From contig NZ_LGUC01000001.1 of the NCBI RefSeq assembly GCF_001307315.1, forward strand, positions 992,001 to 1,056,000: 64,000 nucleotides of DNA. Direction: 5' to 3'. This DNA comes from Halolamina pelagica (lineage in GTDB: Archaea > Halobacteriota > Halobacteria > Halobacteriales > Haloferacaceae). The translations under genes and the position numbers were made by a program. Below, one piece after another: positions 1 through 9,860 of the stretch; the stretch's first letter is position 1; the number at the start of each line of letters is the position of its first letter. The notes below the pieces were generated by a model. The model was not told the DNA's origin and made no database searches. It was given only the letters and a program-made list of their open reading frames with translations.

Positions 1-293
1 ACCAGCACGCGGGCGAACGCTCGCGTGCGCTCGCCTTCGGGGTTGCGCTCCCACCGCCCCGGCGGGTCGCCCGGGTAGTCGGCCCAGCCGTTGGCGGTTT
101 CGTCCACTTCGGTCTCCGCCAGCAGCATCTCCTCGCAGCCGTATTCGGCGAAGAAAGCGTCGAGGAACGCACCGAGCGTATCGCCGGCGAAGCTGAACTC
201 GAACTCGTGGGTCCCGAGCTCCCGGCGGACGTGGCCGGTCGCCTTCACCTGGACGGTGGTCGTCGGCAGCTGGTCGGTCTCGGCGTGGCTCAT
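1..293 (-). CDS. MoaD/ThiS-like ubiquitin-fold protein (3' end outside window)
   Basis: The reading frame starts at the ATG at 291-293 and runs off the left edge, giving about 97 residues. The start reads MSHAETDQLPTTTVQVKATG, followed by a beta-grasp-like segment (HEFEFSFAGDTLGAFLDAFF) typical of the MoaD/ThiS/SAMP superfamily. Those small proteins carry sulfur or act as protein modifiers through a C-terminal Gly-Gly. That tail lies outside the window, so the role in molybdopterin synthesis, thiolation or SAMP modification cannot be decided here. The assignment rests on fold-level resemblance only. Confidence 0.5.
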   Translation of the reverse strand, partial: MSHAETDQLPTTTVQVKATGHVRRELGTHEFEFSFAGDTLGAFLDAFFAEYGCEEMLLAETEVDETANGWADYPGDPPGRWERNPEGERTRAFARVL

Positions 294-414
294 GTGTGCT
301 GGTACGCGCCGCGGCCGGATACCCACCTGCCCGAACATGATCGGCTGCCCGGCCGGGGACGAGTGTCGCCGATAGCTGAACGCTTTTCCCCCGGTCATCC
401 CAATACTGCACTGT

Positions 415-1415
415 ATGAGCGAGACAGATCTCGGCTTCGTGCAGTTCGGCGACAGCGGCCTCCAGAGCAGCGAGCTCCAGTTCGGCACCTGGCGCTTCGG
501 CCGCGAGACCGAGGAAGGCAGCCTCGAGATCGGCGAGGGGCAGGCAAAGCGTCTGCTCGACACCTACGCCGACGCCGGCGGGCGTTACATCGACACCGCC
601 GACGTGTACGGCGGCGGGCAGGCCGAGGAGTGGATCGGCGACTGGCTGGGCGAGCGCGACCGGGAGCGTTTCACCGTCGCCTCCAAGATCTACTGGCAGA
701 TCCGGGAGGACGACCCAAACAGCCGCGGCAACAACCGGAAGAACCTCCGTCACCGCGTCGACGCCATCCTCGATCGGCTGGACACCGACTACATCGACGT
801 GCTCTACCTCCACCGCTGGGACGGCGAGACGCCGACCCGCGAGACGATGAAGACGCTGAACGCGCTGGTCGAGGCGGGGAAGGTCCACTACCTCGGCGCG
901 TCGACGCTCTCGCCCAACGCCTGGCGGGTGGCGAAGGCGAACGAACTCGCCCGCGCCGAAGGGTGGGAGCCGTTCACCGTGCTCCAGCCCCGGTACAACC
1001 TCGTCGACCGCGAGATCGAGGGGACTACCTCCAGTTCGCCCGCGAGGAGGGGCTGGCTGTCTCCCCGTGGAGCCCGCTCGGCCAGGGGTTCCTGACCGGG
1101 AAGTACGACCGCGAGGAGGGGCTGACCGGCGAGTCGAAGGCGGCGGAGTCGAGCCGCTTCGAGAGCGCCTACCTGACCGAGACCAACTTCGACGTACACG
1201 ACGTGCTCGACGAGGTGGCCGACGAGGTCGACGCCTCGCCCGCCCAGACCGCGCTGGCGTGGCTGATGCACCGCGACGGCGTCACCGCGCCCATCGTCGG
1301 CGCCCGCACCGTCGAGCAGTTGGAGGAGAACCTCGGCGCCGCGGCGATCGACCTCTCCGAGGAGCAGGTCGACCGCCTGACCGAGGCGAAAGGCGGCCCG
1401 TACGCGAACCTGTAG
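415..1415 (+). CDS. Aldo/keto reductase (frameshift at 1018-1022)
   Basis: NADPH-dependent aldo/keto reductase of the bacterial/archaeal YghZ-like type, about 333 residues when repaired. The catalytic tetrad is visible: Asp60 and Tyr65 in YIDTADVYGGG, Lys91 in VASKIYW and His133 in LYLHRWD. The C-terminal cofactor-binding part reads APIVGARTVEQLEENL. The frame breaks after VDREIE: the sequence has GAGGGGAC where one more G would give the expected EGDYLQFAREEG. The second part then continues in the next frame to a stop at 1413-1415. Substrate unknown. The loss of one G in a G run matches the pattern across the window, so the gene is probably intact in the organism. Confidence 0.85.
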
Positions 1416-1416
1416 C

Positions 1417-1460
1417 GCCGGAACCCGGTAACGTTCCAGCCGGAACCCGGTAACGTTCCA
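1417..1460 (+). repeat. Perfect 22-bp tandem duplication
   Basis: Two identical 22-bp copies lie head to tail at 1417-1438 and 1439-1460, between the reductase stop and the threonine aldolase start. Each copy contains GGAAC and GTTCC ends (inverted, 8 bases between) and the palindrome AACGTT. The second copy ends about 40 bases before the ATG of the next gene, so it could be a doubled operator for that gene, or a simple duplication. Confidence 0.9.
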
Positions 1461-1502
1461 CCCCACCGAGTCCCTTATTCCTCCGCCTCTCCCAGCGACC
1501 CC

Positions 1503-2528
1503 ATGGTCGTAGACCTTCGCTCCGACACCGTCACCAGACCCTCAGACGCGATGCGGGAGGCCGCCAAGAACGCCGAGGTCGGCGACGACGTGTACCGCGA
1601 CGACCCGAGCGTCAACGAACTCGAAGCCCGCGCCGCCGAGATCCTCGGCAAGGAGGCGGGGCTGTTCGTCCCCAGCGGCACGATGGGCAACCAGGTCGCG
1701 ATCCGGACCCACACCGACCGCGGGCAGGAGCTGCTCGCCGACGAGCACGCCCACGTGCTGAAGTGGGAGCTCGGCGCCGTCGCCCAACTGAGTAGCCTCC
1801 AGACCCGCCTGCTCGACTTCGGCGACGACGGCGCGCCGACGCCCGAGCAGGTCGAGAACGGCATCGTCGAGGAGGGGCTCCACGAGGCCGGCACGGGGCT
1901 GTTCTGTCTGGAGAACACGCACAACTACCGCGGCGGCGTCGCCGTCTCGAAGGCGGAGATCGACGCCGCGGCCGCGGCCGCCCACGATCACGGCGTCCCG
2001 GTCCACCTCGACGGCGCGCGGCTGTTCAACGCCGCCGAGGCGCTCGACACCGATCCCGCCGCGCTGGCGGAGAACGTCGACAGCGTGATGTTCTGTCTCT
2101 CGAAGGGGCTCGGCGCGCCCGTCGGCTCCGTGCTGGTCGGCGACGAGGCGTTCATCGACCGCGCGCGCCGGACCCGGAAGCTGTTCGGCGGGGGGATGCG
2201 CCAGGCCGGCATCATCGCCGCCCCGGGGCTGCTCGCACTGGAGAACCGCGACCACCTCGCCGACGATCACCGACGCGCCGAGCGGATCGCCGAGGGGCTC
2301 GGCGACATCGACGGCATCGAGACGACCGAGCCGGACACGAACATCGTCGTCGCCGACGTGGCGGGGACGGGCCTGAACGCGGAGGAGTTCGTCGGCCGGA
2401 TCGAGCAACACGGCGTCCTCGCCGTGGCGTTCAGCGAGACGACGGTGCGGTTCACCACGAACTGGGACGTGAGCGACGAGGATATCGAGGGCGCGATCGA
2501 CTCGGTGCGGACGGCGATGCGGGACTAG
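1503..2528 (+). CDS. ltaE: Low-specificity L-threonine aldolase
   Basis: PLP-dependent fold-type I enzyme that cleaves L-threonine/L-allo-threonine to glycine and acetaldehyde. It has 341 residues, the usual family length. The opening MVVDLRSDTVTRPS is the family signature. The substrate/PLP region FVPSGTMGNQ is at about residues 55-64, the PLP-ring Asp170 is in VHLDGAR, and the Schiff-base Lys201 is in FCLSKGLGAPVGS. The ATG at 1503 is preceded by the AT-rich CCTTATTCC stretch. The stop overlaps by 3 bases the stop of the convergent histidine kinase. Glycine/threonine metabolism is the likely role; the related beta-eliminating lyases cannot be fully excluded. Confidence 0.92.
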   Translation: MVVDLRSDTVTRPSDAMREAAKNAEVGDDVYRDDPSVNELEARAAEILGKEAGLFVPSGTMGNQVAIRTHTDRGQELLADEHAHVLKWELGAVAQLSSLQTRLLDFGDDGAPTPEQVENGIVEEGLHEAGTGLFCLENTHNYRGGVAVSKAEIDAAAAAAHDHGVPVHLDGARLFNAAEALDTDPAALAENVDSVMFCLSKGLGAPVGSVLVGDEAFIDRARRTRKLFGGGMRQAGIIAAPGLLALENRDHLADDHRRAERIAEGLGDIDGIETTEPDTNIVVADVAGTGLNAEEFVGRIEQHGVLAVAFSETTVRFTTNWDVSDEDIEGAIDSVRTAMRD

Positions 2529-5305
2529 GCGATCTCGAACTCGAATCTGGCGCCGCCGTCTTCGCTTTCGGTTACCGACACCGACCAGCCGTGGGCTTCG
2601 GCGATGCTCTGGACGATCGGGAGCCCGAACCCGGTTCCCTCCTCGCTGGTCGTGACGCCCGTGTCGAACGGGTCGATGTCGTCGTCGATCCCGGGACCGT
2701 CGTCGGCGACGTAGAACCCCTCGCCCTCGGCCAACGTCCCGACGGTGACCGTCGGGGCGTCGCCGGCCTGATCGGCCGTTGCACTGCACACCGTTTGGCT
2801 GCTCGTGGCGTCGTGGGGCGCGCCGTCATCCTCGCTACCCGCCGAACAGTGCTCGACGCTGTTCCGGTAGAGGTTGCCGAGCAGTTCCACCAGCCGATCC
2901 TGGTCGGCCTCGATCGTCGCGTCGTCGACGACCTCGAGGGACGCCTCGCCCGTCGCGACGTGGGCCCACGACTCCCGCGCAATCGTCGAGAGCTCGATCG
3001 GCTCCGTCTCGCCCACGTCCTGTCCCTCACGGGCCAGCGACAGGAGGTCGGTGACGAGCTGGTCCATCCGATCGAGCGCGTCGTCGACCTGGTCGAGCTT
3101 CGCGAGATCGCCGGTCTCCCTGGCCAGATCGAGGTAGCCCGAGGCGACGTTGAGCGGGTTGCGCAGGTCGTGGGAGACGACGCTGGCGAACTGGTCGAGA
3201 CGTTCGTTCTGTCGGCGGAGTTCGGCTTCGCGCTGGCGCTGCTCGGTCACGTCGGAGTAGATGGCGTACCCCGGGGCGTTCTCCTCGCCGACCTCCAACG
3301 GAGTGACCTGCAGGAGGAAGTGCTTGGTGCCGTCGGCGGTCTCTCGCTGGACTTCGGTCTGGACCCGGTCGCCCTTGGCGAGCTGTTCGTTGAACGCCTC
3401 CGCCTCGTCGGCGCTCTCGGGCGGAACGATGAACTCGTCGAGCGACGCCCCCTCGACGTCGTCGGCGCCGTAGCCGAACGTGCGCTCGAAGGCACCGTTG
3501 ACCCGGCGGACGATCGGCTCGCCGTCGATCATCTCGTAGGCGACGGCGGCGCCGGGGATGTTCTCGAACAGCGCCTCGAGGCTGTCGCGCTCCCGCCGGA
3601 GTTCGGCTTCGGCGCGGATCCGCCGTAGCGCCACCGCGGTGTGGGCCATCAACAGCTCCGCGAGTTCCAGATCCTCCTCGTCGAACGCTTCCTGCTCGGT
3701 CGATACCGCCTGGAACACTCCGAGATCGCCGAGCGGCACGGAGATCGCCGACTCGAACTCGGGGTCGGTGGGTTCGGCGTCGCTGTCGCTGTGGAGATCG
3801 TTGACCAGGAACGACTCCCCGGTCCGGACGGTTTTGCCGGCGAGCCCCTCCGAGACGTGCATCTCCCGACCCGCGTCCTCGGGGACTTTGCCCGACTCCG
3901 CGACGGGGATGAGCATGTCGCCGTCCCGGATGTCGAGCTTGCACATGTCCATCTCGAGGACGTCGTGGGCGGCGTCGACCGCGCGATCGAGCAGTTCCCC
4001 CTCGGTCTCCGCGGTGCCGAGCTCCATCGCGGTCGTGTGGAGCCGTTCGATCACCCGCCTGGACTCACGGAGTGCGGTCTCCGAGCGGATGCGATCGAGC
4101 GTCGCCTCCACGTAGCCCATCAACAGCTCCGCGAGCTCCATGTCGGTCTCGTCGAACGCGTACGTCTCGTCGGAGAGAACCTGAAACACGCCGGAGTCGC
4201 CGACGGGGACGCTGATCGCCGACTTGACCGACTCGTTCGCCGGCTCCGCGTCGGGGTTCGCCTCGGCGTCGGTGACGAGGAACGACCGCTTCTCGTTGTA
4301 CGTCCGGCCGACGATGCCGGTGTCGGTCGACACTTCGTCGACCCTGTCGGTGCGGCCGCCGACCGGCGTGAGTTCGCCGCCGCGCTCCATCAACAGCACC
4401 GACTGGTCGAGCGCGAGCACGTCCTCCGTGATGTCGACGACGCGGCGGAACAACGCCGGCTCGTCGTCGGCGTTGATCAGCGACGGCGCGGCCTCGTGGA
4501 GCCGCGTGATGCGCTCCTGGCGATCCCGGAGGTCGGCCTCCGCCCGGAGGCGCGCGTCGACCTGCGAGCCGTGGGTGACCAGCAGCTCCGCGAACTCCAG
4601 ATCCACCTCGTCGAACGCCGACAGCTCCGTCGAGATGCCCGCGAACACGCCGTCGTCGCCGAAGGGGACGGCCAGCCCCGAGCCGTGGCGTTCGATCTGC
4701 CGTTCGGCGGTGGGGTGGGCCTCGATGTCGTCGACCAGCGCCGGTTCGCCGCTCTCAAACACCTGCGAGATCATCCCGTGGTCCGAATCGAGCCGGCCGG
4801 GCTGCTCGTCGCCGGTCGCGGCGCTCGGCACGAACCCATCAGCGTCGTGGAGGTACAGCGCGGCGGCGTCGAAGCCGAGCACGTCCTCGGCGATATCGAC
4901 GACGCGGCGGTGAAGCCGATCGCGTTCCTCGATGCTGACCAGTTCCGCGGCCCCCTCGTGGAGGCGGGCGATCCGTTCGCGGTTCGGCGTGCTGCCGACG
5001 GCGTTCGTGACGCGCTCGTCGAGGTCGTGTCCGTCGACCGGCTCCTCGCCGCCGTCACTCCTGGTCGGGACCACTGGCTCGTCGCAGTCGACGATCGGGC
5101 AGCCGTCCTCCGAGGCCGCCACCGCCAACTCGGTCGGGATCGAGCCGCCACAGACGACCAGACAGTCGGGATGTAGCTCCTCGAACGCCGAGCGAGCTTC
5201 CGACGGCGGGCGGGCACGTCCGGTGAACCCATCCTGTTCGAGCAGCATCCCGGCTCCCTCGCAGGGTGAGTCACCGACAACGAGAATCTTGGTTCGACGT
5301 GGCAC
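2525..5305 (-). CDS. Multi-GAF/PAS sensor histidine kinase
   Basis: A 926-residue cytoplasmic sensor kinase with no membrane segments. Residues 1-95 resemble a receiver domain, but the position of the phosphoacceptor Asp reads CLVVCGG, so it is probably not phosphorylated. Three GAF domains follow (about 110-255, 265-410, 420-560), each ending in a very similar AFDE-D-ELAELL helix. A PAS domain comes next (about 570-690), then HisKA with the phosphorylatable His in VVSHDLRNPLN. The ATPase domain shows the N box (NLYRNSVEH), G1 (DDGPGID) and G2 (GTGFGLPI) motifs. No cognate response regulator is adjacent, as is common in haloarchaea. The signal is unknown. The 3' end overlaps ltaE by 4 bases in convergent orientation. 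Confidence 0.9.
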   Translation of the reverse strand: MPRRTKILVVGDSPCEGAGMLLEQDGFTGRARPPSEARSAFEELHPDCLVVCGGSIPTELAVAASEDGCPIVDCDEPVVPTRSDGGEEPVDGHDLDERVTNAVGSTPNRERIARLHEGAAELVSIEERDRLHRRVVDIAEDVLGFDAAALYLHDADGFVPSAATGDEQPGRLDSDHGMISQVFESGEPALVDDIEAHPTAERQIERHGSGLAVPFGDDGVFAGISTELSAFDEVDLEFAELLVTHGSQVDARLRAEADLRDRQERITRLHEAAPSLINADDEPALFRRVVDITEDVLALDQSVLLMERGGELTPVGGRTDRVDEVSTDTGIVGRTYNEKRSFLVTDAEANPDAEPANESVKSAISVPVGDSGVFQVLSDETYAFDETDMELAELLMGYVEATLDRIRSETALRESRRVIERLHTTAMELGTAETEGELLDRAVDAAHDVLEMDMCKLDIRDGDMLIPVAESGKVPEDAGREMHVSEGLAGKTVRTGESFLVNDLHSDSDAEPTDPEFESAISVPLGDLGVFQAVSTEQEAFDEEDLELAELLMAHTAVALRRIRAEAELRRERDSLEALFENIPGAAVAYEMIDGEPIVRRVNGAFERTFGYGADDVEGASLDEFIVPPESADEAEAFNEQLAKGDRVQTEVQRETADGTKHFLLQVTPLEVGEENAPGYAIYSDVTEQRQREAELRRQNERLDQFASVVSHDLRNPLNVASGYLDLARETGDLAKLDQVDDALDRMDQLVTDLLSLAREGQDVGETEPIELSTIARESWAHVATGEASLEVVDDATIEADQDRLVELLGNLYRNSVEHCSAGSEDDGAPHDATSSQTVCSATADQAGDAPTVTVGTLAEGEGFYVADDGPGIDDDIDPFDTGVTTSEEGTGFGLPIVQSIAEAHGWSVSVTESEDGGARFEFEIA

Positions 5306-5331
5306 GGGCTGTACAGTTACTGTTTGTCTTG

Positions 5332-5344
5332 TGAGACTATCTCA
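5332..5344. promoter_or_regulatory. Inverted repeat upstream of the histidine kinase
   Basis: TGAGA-CTA-TCTCA is a perfect 5-3-5 inverted repeat about 27 bases upstream of the kinase ATG, in the 184-bp divergent gap to alaS. Its place near the expected promoter would suit an operator. There is no direct evidence of binding. Confidence 0.35.
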
Positions 5345-5489
5345 TATGTGTTTCGGTAAGCCGTGTCGCTGGTAAACCGGATCCGCTCACGTCCTCGCGC
5401 TTTCGGCCCACGGGAGGCGCTGTTTGTCGGATGTGTCGCTCGCTCGGACCCCGGAATCCTTTTGCCCGGCGGTAGACCACATTCCGGTA

Positions 5490-8255
5490 ATGAGCGAGCT
5501 CGAGAGCGAGTACCGTCTCGACTACTTTGCCGAGAACGGGTTCGAACGCCAGACCTGTTCGTCGTGTGGCGCACACTTCTGGAGTCGCGCCGAGCGTGAG
5601 ACCTGTGGGGAGCCGCCGTGTGAAGACTACGGCTTCATCGACGACCCCGGGTTCGACGAGGCGTACTCGCTGGTGGAGATGCGCGAAGCGTTCCTCTCTT
5701 TCTTCGAGGAGCAGGGTCACGAGCGCGTCGATCCCGCGCCGGTCGCCGCCAACCGCTGGCGGGACGACGTACTGCTGACGCAGGCGTCGATCTACGACTT
5801 CCAACCGCACGTCACCAGCGGCGAGTCGCCGCCGCCGGCGAACCCGCTGGTCGTCTCCCAGCCCTGCATCCGGATGCAGGACATCGACAACGTCGGGAAG
5901 ACCGGCCGGCACACGATGGCGTTCGAGATGGGCGGCCACCACGCGTTCAACGCCGACGAGGGCACCGACTACGCCTACGAGGGGGAGGTGTACTGGAAGG
6001 ACCAGTGTGTCGAGTACTGCGAGGAGTTCTTCGCCTCGATGGGCGTCCCGAAAGAGGAGATCACGTTCATCGAGGACCCGTGGGTTGGCGGCGGCAACGC
6101 CGGCCCCGCCTTCGAGGTCATCTACAAGGGGCTCGAACTGGCGACGCTCGTGTTCATGATGCTCGAGCGGGACCCCGACGGCGAGTACGAGATGAAGGAC
6201 GGCAATACGTACTCCGAGATGGACCGTCGGGTCGTCGACACGGGGTACGGGATCGAGCGCTGGACGTGGATGAGCCAGGGCACCCCGACGATCTACGAGG
6301 CGATCTACCCCGAATCGATCGAGTTCCTGAAGGAGAACGCCGGAATCGACATGACGGATGAGGAGCAGGAGCTCGTCCACCGCGCCTCGAAGCTGGCGGG
6401 CCACATGGACATCGACGAGGCCGAGGACATGGAGGCCGCCCGCGACAACATCGCCGAGCGGCTGGACGTGGACGTGACGCGCCTCGAGGAGTTGATGGAG
6501 CCCCTCGAAGCGATCTACGCCATCGCCGACCACGCGCGCTGTCTCGCGTACATGTTCGGCGACGAGATCGTCCCCTCCAACGTCGGGACGGGGTATCTCG
6601 CCCGGATGGTGCTCCGCCGGACGAAGCGACTCGTCGACGACGTGGGCGTCGACGTGCCGCTGGACGAACTGGTCGACCGCGAGGCCGAGCGACTGGGGTA
6701 CGAGAACCGCGACACGATCCGTGACATCGTCCGCACCGAGGAACGCAAGTACCGCGAGACGCTCGAACGCGGCGGGCGAAAGGTGCGCCAACTGGCCGAC
6801 GAGCACGCCGAAGCCGGCACCCCGATCCCGACCGAGACGCTGATCGAACTGTACGACTCCCACGGGATCCAGCCGTCGATGGTCACCGATATCGCCGAAG
6901 AGCGCGGCGCCGAAGTGAACGAGCCCGACGACTTCTACTCGCTGGTCGCCGAGCGCCACGACGCCGAGGAGGCGCTCGAGGACGAGGGCGCGGAGACCGA
7001 TCGCGTCGACGACTTACCGGAGACTGATCAGCTCTACTACGAGGATCAGGACCGCATGGAGTTCGAAGCGGTCGTCCTCGACGTGCTCGAGCGTGAGGAG
7101 GGGTACGACGTGGTGCTCGACCAGACGATGTTCTACCCCGAGGGCGGTGGCCAGCCCGCCGACCACGGGACGCTCGTCTCCGAGGACGGCAGCGTCGCGG
7201 TGACCGACGTGCAGCTTCGTGACGGCGTGATCCTCCACCGAACCGACGAGCGCCCCGAGAAAGGCGAGTTCGTCACCGGCCAGATCGACGCCGAGCGCCG
7301 CCACCGGCTGATGCAGCACCACACCGCGACCCACATCGTCGGCGCCGCCGCGCGGCAGGTGCTCGGCGAGCACGTCCGGCAGGCCGGCGCCCAGAAGGGC
7401 GTCGACAGCTCGCGACTCGACGTGAACCACTACGACCGGGTGAGCCGGGAGGAGGTCAAAGAGATCGAGCGCGTCGCCAACCAGATCGTCACCGACAACA
7501 CCAGCGTCCGCCAGGAGTGGCCCGAGCGCCACGAAGCCGAGGAGAAACACGGCTTCGACCTCTACCAGGGCGGCATCCCGCCGGGCGAGAACATCCGGCT
7601 GATCCACGTCGGCGACGACGTGCAGGCCTGTGGCGGAACCCACGTCAACCGGACCGGCGACGTGGGGACGGTCAAGATCCTGAACACCGAGCCCGTGCAG
7701 GACGGCGTCGAGCGGTTCGTGTTCGCCGCGGGCGGGGCCGCCATCGAGGCGACCCAGCGCACCGAGGACGCGCTGTACGACGCCGCCGACACGTTCGACG
7801 TGAACCCCGAGGAGGTGCCCGCCGCCGCCGAGCGCTTCTTCGGCGAGTGGAAGGAGCGTGGCAAGACGATCGAGGACCTCAAACAGCAGCTCGCGGAGGC
7901 CCGCGCGGGCGGCGCCGGCGCGGGCGAGGAGGTCGATATCGACGGCACGACCGCCGTGATCCAGCGCATCGACGCCGACGCCGACGAACTCCAGGCGACG
8001 GCGAACGCGCTCGTCGGCGAGGGGAAGCTCGCGGTCGTCGGCTCCGGCGCCGACGACTCCGCCCAGATCGTGGTCGGCGTCCCCGACGGCGTCGACATCG
8101 ACGCCGGCGACGTGATCGGCGAGCTCGCCCGCAAGGTCGGCGGCGGCGGCGGCGGCCCGCCGGACTTCGCCCAGGGCGGCGGCCCGGACGTGGAGGCGCT
8201 CGACGAGGCGCTCGAGGAGGCGCCCGACGTGCTGCGACGGAAGCAGGCGGCCTGA
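5490..8255 (+). CDS. alaS: Alanyl-tRNA synthetase (archaeal type)
   Basis: Charges tRNA-Ala in the cytosol; 921 residues, as expected for the archaeal form. I start at ATG 5490 ([18 protein letters not shown]), although the frame is open further upstream. An N-terminal zinc-like CSSCGAHFW precedes the class II core (about residues 60-330, with [22 protein letters not shown]). The editing domain carries the metal site in QHHTATH plus the Cys/His pair in [14 protein letters not shown]. The C-Ala domain ends with a glycine-rich stretch ([15 protein letters not shown]). There are no frame breaks despite the length. It is monocistronic or leads a weak operon with the downstream lipoprotein. Confidence 0.97.
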   Translation: MSELESEYRLDYFAENGFERQTCSSCGAHFWSRAERETCGEPPCEDYGFIDDPGFDEAYSLVEMREAFLSFFEEQGHERVDPAPVAANRWRDDVLLTQASIYDFQPHVTSGESPPPANPLVVSQPCIRMQDIDNVGKTGRHTMAFEMGGHHAFNADEGTDYAYEGEVYWKDQCVEYCEEFFASMGVPKEEITFIEDPWVGGGNAGPAFEVIYKGLELATLVFMMLERDPDGEYEMKDGNTYSEMDRRVVDTGYGIERWTWMSQGTPTIYEAIYPESIEFLKENAGIDMTDEEQELVHRASKLAGHMDIDEAEDMEAARDNIAERLDVDVTRLEELMEPLEAIYAIADHARCLAYMFGDEIVPSNVGTGYLARMVLRRTKRLVDDVGVDVPLDELVDREAERLGYENRDTIRDIVRTEERKYRETLERGGRKVRQLADEHAEAGTPIPTETLIELYDSHGIQPSMVTDIAEERGAEVNEPDDFYSLVAERHDAEEALEDEGAETDRVDDLPETDQLYYEDQDRMEFEAVVLDVLEREEGYDVVLDQTMFYPEGGGQPADHGTLVSEDGSVAVTDVQLRDGVILHRTDERPEKGEFVTGQIDAERRHRLMQHHTATHIVGAAARQVLGEHVRQAGAQKGVDSSRLDVNHYDRVSREEVKEIERVANQIVTDNTSVRQEWPERHEAEEKHGFDLYQGGIPPGENIRLIHVGDDVQACGGTHVNRTGDVGTVKILNTEPVQDGVERFVFAAGGAAIEATQRTEDALYDAADTFDVNPEEVPAAAERFFGEWKERGKTIEDLKQQLAEARAGGAGAGEEVDIDGTTAVIQRIDADADELQATANALVGEGKLAVVGSGADDSAQIVVGVPDGVDIDAGDVIGELARKVGGGGGGPPDFAQGGGPDVEALDEALEEAPDVLRRKQAA

Positions 8256-8298
8256 GGTCGGCACAAGACCTTCAACCCGATCGGACCATCGTGGGGAC

Positions 8299-8814
8299 GT
8301 GCGAAAACCAGCCCCCGCCGTCGCCGTCACGCTCCTCCTTCTCCTCGCCGGCTGTAGCGCCCCTGGAGGCATCGGTGGCGACACCGTCGCGTACGACGAC
8401 CTCGACGAGAGCCAGCAGGACGCGTTCCGCGAGGCCATCGGCGACGACGCGACGCTCACAGGGGTCGACGCCGCCCCGTTCCGGAACCACGACTACGTCC
8501 GCTACGAGGGGAAGCGGTACCGAGTCGGCGTCTCTCGAAGCTGGTCCGCCTCGTACACGATCGAGGCGTCGCCGGGCGGTCCACCCGAGGACGCGACGGT
8601 GCGTGCCGTGGAGGAACTCCCGCCCGACGTTCGGGACGAGGTCCGGACAGCGGTAACCGAAGGGAGCTACTACGCGCCGTACGGGAAGTGGGACGCGCTC
8701 CCGGCGCCGCTGAACGAGGTCGAGTACGTCACGTACGGGAACGAGAGCTACGAGCTCTCCTACGTCGTCGGCGACGCAGTCTCCGAGACGCTGACAGCCG
8801 AACGGGTGGAGTGA
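8299..8814 (+). CDS. Predicted lipoprotein
   Basis: A 171-residue protein starting at GTG 8299. The N-terminus has a short charged start, a hydrophobic run and a lipobox (LLLLLAGCSAPGG), so it should be exported and lipid-anchored at the Cys. The mature part has repeated short Tyr-rich segments (HDYVRYEGKRYRVGV, EYVTYGNESYELSY) suggesting a small beta-rich repeat fold. It lies 43 bases after alaS on the same strand. I do not recognise a family and assign no function. Confidence 0.75.
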   Translation: MRKPAPAVAVTLLLLLAGCSAPGGIGGDTVAYDDLDESQQDAFREAIGDDATLTGVDAAPFRNHDYVRYEGKRYRVGVSRSWSASYTIEASPGGPPEDATVRAVEELPPDVRDEVRTAVTEGSYYAPYGKWDALPAPLNEVEYVTYGNESYELSYVVGDAVSETLTAERVE

Positions 8815-8875
8815 TCGACTCGGGTCGGCCGTAAAGTCCCGGAACGGTAAACACCGACCCGTCCGAACCCCCACT

Positions 8876-9642
8876 GTGCCTTACGCGAGCAACGACGCCG
8901 TTTCGCTGTACTACGAGACCGACGGCGACGGCGAGGCGGTGCTGTGCTGTGGCGACGTGGGACTGGGCGCGTGGCAGTGGGGCTGGCAGCACGCCGCCCT
9001 CGCGGGGCCCTACGAGACCGTCGTCGCCGACACCCGCGGCTGCGGGCGTTCGGACGACCCGCCCGCGGACTGCACCGTCGAGACGCTGGCCGCCGACGCG
9101 GTCGCCGTCCTGCGGGACCACGACGTGCGCGCGGCCCACGTCGTCGGCGCCGGACTCGGGGGATGGTGGCGCTCGAACTGGCCCGCACGACGGGCCGAGT
9201 GGCGTCGCTCACCCTGATCGGGACGGCGCTGTCGGGCGACGGCTACGACCCAGAACCGATGTTCGCGGCGCCGAGCGACGCCGACGGGCTCCGAGAGAGC
9301 CTCGAAGCGGCGCTCTCCCGAGAGTTCGTCGACGCACAGCCCGACGTGATCAGCCAGATCGTCGAGTGGCGCGCCGCCGAGGACGCCGACGCCGTGTCGT
9401 GGGAACGACAGGCCGCCGCCCTCGACGGGTTCGCCATCGAGAAACCCTACGAGATCACCGAACCGACGCTGGTGGTCCACGGCACCGACGACCGACTCTG
9501 CCCGGTCGCCAGGGGCCGTGAACTGGCTGCCGACCTCCCCAAGGCGGAACTGTTCGAAGTCGAGGGCGCCGGCCACCTCGCCCACGTCGAGGCGTCGAAA
9601 GTGGTGAACGACCGCTTGCAGACGTTTCTGGGGCCAACGTAG
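8876..9642 (+). CDS. Alpha/beta-hydrolase fold protein (frameshift at 9158-9162)
   Basis: About 255 residues when repaired, starting at GTG 8876. The fold is indicated by DTRGCGRSDDPP (strand 4/oxyanion loop region), the nucleophile-elbow segment HVVGAGLGG, the acid in VVHGTDDRLCP and the His in GAGHLAHVEASK near the end. The elbow has Gly where Ser is expected (G-A-G-L-G), so classical esterase chemistry is doubtful. The frame breaks exactly after this elbow: the sequence has a run of five G, and six restores GGMVALELARTTG. The elbow itself is upstream of the break, so the missing Ser is not an artefact of it. Confidence 0.8.
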
Positions 9643-9689
9643 CCCTCGCCGCGGGCGGCTTTAACTAGCTGACCCCCGAACCCGAGCGC

Positions 9690-9860
9690 ATGCACCGACG
9701 CGCACTCGCCGGCGGCGGGCTGCTCGTCGCCGGGCTGGCCGGCTACGTCGCCGGCGTGTCCGTCGCCTACCCGGGCCGGGCGTTCTCCCTCACCGCGATC
9801 ATGGCCGGGATCGTGCTCGTGGTGATCGAGGGGCTGCCGACGACCGGGGGTGACCGATGA
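9690..9860 (+). CDS. Small membrane protein coupled to corA
   Basis: A 56-residue protein with two hydrophobic stretches (LLVAGLAGYVAGVSVAY and AIMAGIVLVVIEGLP). It starts at ATG 9690 and its TGA (9858-9860) overlaps the corA ATG (9857-9859) as ATGA, which implies translational coupling. A leading Arg-Arg and early hydrophobic segment could make the first helix a signal anchor. Function unknown; the position suggests a partner of the transporter. Confidence 0.65.
   Translation: MHRRALAGGGLLVAGLAGYVAGVSVAYPGRAFSLTAIMAGIVLVVIEGLPTTGGDR

Noticed and set aside
3641-5176. Long open frame on the plus strand opposite the histidine kinase
   Set aside because: It is the antisense shadow of a GC-rich coding region; the minus-strand gene has all kinase motifs. 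The same applies to long frames opposite alaS, metG, hef and the symporter.
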